A DNA stretch of 64,000 bases. It comes from Flaccisagitta enflata. Taxonomy: Eukaryota > Chaetognatha > Sagittoidea > Aphragmophora. Positions within the stretch are counted from its first letter, which is position 1. Each line of letters opens with the position of its first letter. The notes under the pieces were generated by a model. It was not told where the DNA came from, did no database searches, and saw only the letters and a program-made list of their open reading frames with translations. This document shows positions 58,474 to 64,000 of this stretch, in pieces. The translations under genes and the position numbers were made by a program. The stretch covers positions 75,764,001 to 75,828,000 of the forward strand of contig OZ231127.1 of assembly GCA_965153355.1 (NCBI GenBank), in the 5' to 3' direction.

Positions 58474-58909
58474 GTCATACAAAAAAAGTTTCCGCATTTA
58501 CAACTTATTTCCTACTGCAAGGGCTGCCTTTACTGTGATTACTTGTCCTTCCTATTATCCCCATACCTTATTCCTTATGATTTTTTATTCCTCCTCTCGT
58601 TTTCCTCCTATCTTTTCCTCCTCCTATCTCCTCTTCCTCCTATTTTCTCTTCCTCCTCCTAGTACCTCTATTTCCTCCTTCCTCATAATAACAGAGTGTA
58701 AATGATGATGTTCGGTGGACTGGGTCTCTCTCTTTCGCTATCTACGCTTCCATATTGGGAGGGTAGGTCATTAATATTAAATCATTTCTTCATCTATTTT
58801 AAATCGGCTATCATCATCTGCTCTGGTTTGCGTTTCGCGCGCTTTGCCCCAGCACAGAAGCCACTGAAGTTGGCCTTGACTTGGAGCTGTGGGGGCATGG
58901 AAGAGGAGG

Positions 58910-58914
<5 letters not shown>
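58474..58914. other. Spacer with a J-like module and CCT-rich patch
   Basis: GCAAGGGCTGCCTTTACTGTG near 58517 recalls module J. A TCCTCCT-rich patch covers 58588-58685. No gene recognised. Confidence 0.45.

Positions 58915-58962
<48 letters not shown>
58915..58962. repeat. (GA)n microsatellite
   Basis: About 46 bases of GA. Confidence 0.96.
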
Positions 58963-58964
<2 letters not shown>

Positions 58965-59039
58965 GAAAGAGAGAAGAGAAGTTAGAGAGGGAGTTGGAGG
59001 CCATTAAAGTCAAGGCAAGACCAAAGGAGGTGGAGAAAG

Positions 59040-59540
59040 ATGGGGATCGAGAAAAAAAGAAAAGCTGATTAGAGGATATGGGTAGAATGCTGGAGAAAAG
59101 AATGAGATGAAAAATAAGAAAAGCGGCTGAAGAAAGAAAGAAAAAGACTAAGAAGGAGAGGAAGAAGAAAAAAAAAGAAACAGAAAAAGAAAAAGAAAAA
59201 AAAAAGAAAAAAAAGAAAAAGTAGTAAAAGAAGAAGAAGAGGAAAAAGGAGAAGAAGAAGAAGAAGAAGAAGAAGAAGAAGAAGAAGAAGAAGAAGAAGA
59301 AGAAGAAGAAGAAGAAAAAGAAAAAGAGGAAGAAAACGGATGAAGAAATGAGAGAAAGAAAATGAGACTGAAAAAAAAAGCAAATTAGGAAATAAAGGAG
59401 ATAGTGAGGAAGCAACAAAACAAGAAAAAAATAAAGGCTCAGAAAAAAAAGAAAAAGGAAACCGAAGAAGAAAGAGAAAGTGGAAAGGGGAAAAGAAAAA
59501 GAATGGAAAGAAAGAAAGAAAGAAAGAAAGAAAAGAAAAC
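59040..59540. repeat. ~500-bp A/G-rich tract with (GAA)n core
   Basis: AAAAAG and GAAAAAG text surrounds a pure GAA run at about 59248-59315; AAAG units close it (59508-59533). Confidence 0.93.
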
Positions 59541-59972
59541 GCTGTGGAAAGGAGAACTAAGTGTAGGTAGAAGTAGGGCAGAGACTGGTTTTATATCCTA
59601 AGCAAGTCTTATCAGAGTAAAAGTCGGTCGGAGTCCAGTTGCCCATCTCGTTGCCCTGGGGAAGCTCAGCCTCGTGATAACACTCATGAATGAACAATGA
59701 TGACGGGGACCCGGGGCCGAGAACATCATGGGATAGCTCGCCGAGTAGTATTTGGGCACCGGCCTTGAATAAGTAAGACCAACTCAACTATGAATCCAGT
59801 CTCGTCTCTTTTTCATTTTTTCATCTAGATGAACCACCTTTAAAGCCTCTTTTTGATATGAAATAAAAAATGGCTTGCGTCATTATTTCAGCAATTTCAT
59901 GACAGCAGTTATGTCTCATATTTTTTCCTTTGTTTCTTTGTTCCTTTGTTTCTTTGTTTCTATCTTTTTTTT
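59541..59972. other. Spacer, no gene seen
   Basis: Unique sequence; the TTTG/TTTC units at the right lead into the next array. Confidence 0.5.
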
Positions 59973-60225
<253 letters not shown>

Positions 60226-60837
60226 TTCTTTTCTTCGCGGTGGGACTTTTTCATTCCATTCCGATTTCTTTTGCCTTTCATTCTGACAAAAGAGGTGCAA
60301 AAAGGAAAAAAAAACGGGAAAAAGCAAAAAGCAATGAAAGAGAATAAAGGAAAGTGAAGAAGGTTTCGGGTTTTATGTAAAGGAGTTGCCAGGAGCTAAG
60401 TCACGTTTTCGCATCAAGAGCGTTTATTGATCTCTCTTTCAGAGTTGGTACAAAAAGATTTGTGACTGAGCAGGCAAACCCCCAGCTTCTCAGTGCTAGA
60501 AAGATGGTTTTCTTTGTTGGCATGACATTGATGTAAAGACAAGAAATCTTGCCATTTTTTTTTTCGATAAACGTTTTGTATACATACAAATATGAAATAT
60601 TATACATCACCTCTTGGCAAGTAAAAGCACTTAGGTCAACACCTCGTTTTCTTTTCCCGGGCTTTACCTCTGCCTCTACGTAGTAAGCATCCAAGAGTTT
60701 GTGTTGGCGTACGATTTGTTTGTTTTTTTTTTAAAGCCGTGCCAAATAAGGCTGTGGTTAATTGCTGGGAAAGAGCAAACAGGGACAATGTGAACACTTC
60801 GTCCTAGATACAGTCATTAACATGCGCAGAGGAAGCT
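60226..60837. other. Spacer, no gene seen
   Basis: Unique sequence; ORF 60401-60694 (minus) has no recognised domain. Confidence 0.5.
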
Positions 60838-60888
60838 GTCTATGATCGCTGTCTATGAAGCTGTCTATGAAGCTGTCTATGATCGCAC
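60834..60888. repeat. 15-bp (GAAGCTGTCTATGAT)n repeat
   Basis: Four units alternating GCTGTCTATGATC and GCTGTCTATGAA. Confidence 0.85.
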
Positions 60889-60903
60889 ACACATTCACAC
60901 GCA

Positions 60904-61050
<147 letters not shown>

Positions 61051-61137
61051 CTATTGCAATCGAACGGATGACAATTGGCAATGATTCTAAGAGAGGTTGA
61101 GATAAGGTTAATGGTAAACCAGCAATAAAAGTCTGTT

Positions 61138-61140
<3 letters not shown>

Positions 61141-61206
<66 letters not shown>
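61141..61206. repeat. (CT)n microsatellite
   Basis: Pure CT of about 66 bases. Confidence 0.97.
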
Positions 61207-61208
<2 letters not shown>

Positions 61209-61334
61209 ACAGAATACTCTAGGCAGGAATCTCTCTCTCTCTATGTAAATCTCTCTTTTTGTCCTTTTTTCGCCTAAAAAGCAGGGGAAAGTCATGGTGG
61301 GCCACAGCATTGTTGTGATAAAGTGAAACACCAT

Positions 61335-61394
61335 CATTATCGACATCATTATCATCGTCATCATCATCATCATCGTCATCATCATCATCATCAA
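61335..61394. repeat. (ATC)n microsatellite
   Basis: ATC units with CGTCATC variants. Confidence 0.93.
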
Positions 61395-61568
61395 CAAAAT
61401 ACAGAGTAGGAAACATATTTCCTTGCTTAGTTTTTTTTCTTTGACAAAAAGGAATAGAAAAGAAACTGCTGGTTGGCCATTCTGGTACGAATAAAGATCA
61501 AGGAAAGAGCAAAATTCTTGGCTTCAATTGACCGAGAGAAAATCCCGTTGTTTGCCACCGACCACAGG

Positions 61569-61705
61569 CGTGGCCGAGTGGAGGGGATGGGGTGGAAGTG
61601 GGGTGGGTGGAGTGGAGGGGATGGGGTGGCGGCGAAGGGGAGCAGGGCGGTGCACATTGGACTGAAAACCACCACCCACCACCACCACCCACCACCACCC
61701 ACCGG
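61569..61705. repeat. GGGGTGG-rich and (CCACCACCC)n tracts
   Basis: GGAGGGGATGGGGTGG is duplicated (61576 and 61613), then a CCACCCACCACC run follows at 61669-61702. G-rich and C-rich tracts face each other on one strand. Confidence 0.85.
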
Positions 61706-62638
61706 GACTGACCTTCACCAATCACCCACGACTTCTTAACGACCTAACATCACTATTACAATGGTCCGATGATTACCACACATCAGCACTTACCTACACC
61801 AATCTCCCGTGACAATCTAGCCGCCCAATTTCATCATCGATCACCTTGCCACTGAGTGTCGTTATCACTGAGTGGGCTAATAAGACAAACCATGCTCTAA
61901 AAGAATACAATATTTGAAAGCCCAGATTCCTACGCTGAATAATACTCACAGAATGATAAAAACTTTTATGATAGATAAACTTTTCCGGAAAAATCTTTTA
62001 ATAACATATGTTTAATAATTGTTGTCCCAAAATACAATAACTGTCAAATCTAAATGGTGATAATAAGCAGCATGCAGATTTTTCCATCTGTAAGAGCTTG
62101 AAGAAGATTCTCATTTTGTTTATGAATTTAATCTGGACTGCTTCAGACAAGATCATATAGGATCAAAAACAGTAAAAACATTCCTCATGCAAATCACGGC
62201 AAAATTACCGGAAAAACCATACCAACTTCAGATGCCTGGCAAAGAGAGGAAAGAATGATGATCAAATGTGGATTTCACAACTAAACAGCTTACGAGCAGT
62301 TCCTTGATTTGCCCATGGATCTTAATTGATTCCTCAAAGGGCAACCCCCTCAAAATTCAAACCAAAGTTATGAAAAAATGATGTTTAGGTATTGTTGGCT
62401 GGTGGTCAAGTCGAAAATAAGTGACCGAATAAGGGCTAGATATAGAAAATGAATTGGAATATAATGGGAAACACATTACTGATATCCTATTTCAGAGATT
62501 ATTTTTGTTTCGCTCAAGCAGTATTAAAACATGTTCTTTTGAAACATTACCGTCCCAATGATTAGTGTTTTGTGTTAAAAGTGCAACAACATCAATGGGC
62601 AAGAAAATGATTTCTCACTCTTAATAGATAGAATAAAA
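61706..62638. other. AT-rich spacer, no gene seen
   Basis: Over 900 bases of unique AT-rich sequence without microsatellite or element. Confidence 0.5.
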
Positions 62639-62799
62639 CAAGGCCGGATACATGGCCATCCAGTCGCGGACGGTTGGGCAGGAGCAGTAAAGCGAAAACC
62701 GCTTGGAATACAAAAATGTGACGGACGGACCGACGGACCGACCTACCGACATACCGACCGACACGGCAAGGTGTAGAGTCGCGTGTCCGCGACTAAAAA
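62639..62799 (+). mobile_element. A-type element (A5), best-preserved copy
   Basis: CAAGGCCGGATACATGGCCA then CAGTCGCGGACGGTTGGGCA, GAGCAGTAAAGCGAAAACCG, TACAAAAATGTGACGGACGG with CCGAC units, GGCAAGGTGTAGAGTCGCG then TGTCCGCGACTAAAA. The terminal hairpin is perfect. Confidence 0.87.
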
Positions 62800-63202
62800 T
62801 GGTAGATATATCAATACTTAGTGGTACAGTTAATGTTAAGTAAAACAGTTGGCTGTCAATCCTAATGCTTGAACGTCACCAGGAAGCAAGTTTATCGCGC
62901 AATTGCTTGAATGGAATGGGGTGAGTTTCATCTACAGCCAAAAAAAAAACACCGGTGAGCGCCCCAAAAATCTCATACCTTTAGAGGCGAGGATCTTTAA
63001 GGCAAGTTAAAAGAAGCACAGATCTGCGCTGCGCAACTTTGATGTATTTATTTTAATTAAATTATTCATGTTTCAGAGATAGAAAGCTGTCGGGACAATG
63101 ATTGTTGTGCGGCTATACCCCTCCAATTTCAATTGGAGACTTGCCATTGAATATCCTAGTTCTAGCAACTCGTGCACTTCCCGGACGGATATTGAGACAA
63201 AA
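62800..63202. other. Spacer, no gene seen
   Basis: Unique sequence. Confidence 0.5.
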
Positions 63203-63628
63203 TAGTCTACCACGCGTATCAAAAAAAAAGACGCACTTTTAAATGGCTCATTTAGGCATAAATATTCAACAAAACTAATTAAAATCTTAGACCATTTTAA
63301 AGCCCTTTGAAAATACTTTCATTTGGCGCCAATCTGGCATTTCTATCTTTTTTCGTTTAGAAATGGCATTTGTTTGAGTAAAAATGTTGCCTGTCTCAGT
63401 TTTGCAATCCCTATGTAAAATGTGCATTTTAGCAAAATAGTGCTTCTCTTTGCAGAGCTCTAGCTCCTAAACCGTTTGAGATACAGACCTGGGGTTGGTC
63501 TAGAATGAAAGATTTTTTGAAAATCTTTAAAAATGACTGAACTAAAAATAGTTAAAATTATTTTTTTGATCTGTTTTATTCATATAAAAAAGGGTGCGTC
63601 TTTTTTTTTTGATACGCGTGGTAAACTG
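63203..63628. mobile_element. 426-bp Tc1-like MITE K2
   Basis: The ends are TAGTCTACCACGCGTATC, nine A, GACGCAC at the left and, in complement, CAGTTTACCACGCGTATC, an A-run, GACGCACC at the right. TA follows the right end; AA precedes the left end. The interior shares CCATTTTAAAGCC, CTTTGAAAATACTTTCATTT and GGCGCCAATCTGGCATTTCT with K1 in complement. No transposase ORF. Confidence 0.82.
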
Positions 63629-64000
63629 TATACAAGTGTTAATATGATAAAGCGTTCCACTAACCAGGCTTTGAAAAAGAATAGAGCTCAGATCCGCAAA
63701 CTGGGTAAGTTATGAGTGGCGTGGAACGTGACAAAAATCGATGGCAGAGCAGACGAGTTGAGTTGACCAATTTAGGAGTACCAATATGTAAAAAATATGT
63801 TTTGAATATTTCAAATATTATTAGGGAGTGTACTGTTATCTATTTTAGTTCATTAATGTTTTTGAATATCATTTGCTTTTTCTTGGGCTTCAATCTCTAA
63901 TTGATTGTGAATTGGTTTACTGCTCAATTCCTAATTCATTTCATCAGATTTGGTTGTTTTTTAATTTGGTATTGTCTAATTCAAAAATTAAATCTGACAG
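63629..64000. other. AT-rich spacer at the window edge
   Basis: Unique AT-rich sequence; two short overlapping ORFs without domains. Confidence 0.5.

Noticed and set aside
62639-62799. Helitron (hairpin near the 3' end)
   Set aside because: Helitrons end in CTRR about ten bases after the hairpin and make no target duplication; here the hairpin is at the very end and one copy shows a possible 7-bp duplication.

Overview
The window looks like gene-poor, repeat-dominated nuclear DNA of a eukaryote. There are no operons or dense ORFs. About a tenth of the bases, by my rough adding, sit in microsatellites (CT/GA, CA/GT, TTTC/GAAA, ATTC, GAA/CTT, TTTTG, GTT, GGGA), and nearly all the rest is interspersed or tandem repeat or plain AT-rich spacer. 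The only protein remnant I recognise is the C-terminal tail of a jockey/CR1-like non-LTR reverse transcriptase (39942-40571, minus). The SSR mix and this retroelement type would fit an invertebrate animal, but a protist cannot be excluded and I cannot name the species. I see no host gene, rRNA or intact tRNA. One tRNA-like sequence lies at 36521-36595.

The mobile DNA falls into a few recurrent designs. (1) A superfamily of short elements (types A, B, C, D; about 20 copies) starts with CAAGGCC, carries a GGAC/CGAC-rich middle and ends in a GC-rich hairpin (AGTCGCG...CGCGACT) followed by AAAA. Type B also holds a 10-bp array (TGACTTAAAA). (2) Elements of type G have ends made of a GC-hairpin inverted repeat (GGGCAGCGGCCCC...GGGGCCG) and a centre filled by a degenerate 20-21-bp minisatellite. 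Six are flanked or nearly complete (9.8, 31.1, 49.1, 50.5, 52.9 and 57.7 kb), with partial ones beside them. (3) Non-autonomous DNA transposons have inverted repeats, often with TA or 8-bp target duplications: 13.5, 15.2, 20.0, 24.7, 26.6, 43.2, 54.2 (with a second element nested inside), 56.4 and 63.2 kb. (4) A 1.7-kb palindromic structure opens the window at its left edge.

Layout. 0-10 kb: giant palindrome, A-type copy, SSR blocks including a 500-bp GGGA tract. 10-20 kb: G element, CCTT/GAAA blocks, TTTTG block, hAT-like element, a ~600-bp TA element, B and A copies. 20-30 kb: ~595-bp foldback, long GA and GA-CA arrays, A/B copies with a nested transposon. 30-37 kb: AGCCAA hexamer array, G elements, GAA array, palindromic 23-bp array, tRNA-like element, B/C copies. 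37-48 kb: nested A copies, long GT/CT/TTTC arrays, retroelement tail with a CAA tail, GTT-rich tract, TA element, 69-bp repeat, Asp/Ala-coding hexamer array. 48-59 kb: four G elements, 81-bp repeat, nested transposons, CTT tract, hAT-like MITE. 59-64 kb: TTTC, CA and CT arrays, an A copy and a Tc1-like MITE.

No set of genes acts together here. The interest lies in the repeat architecture: families whose ends keep hairpins although their stem sequences differ, elements that carry minisatellites between inverted ends, and several nested insertions that show the order in which they arrived.
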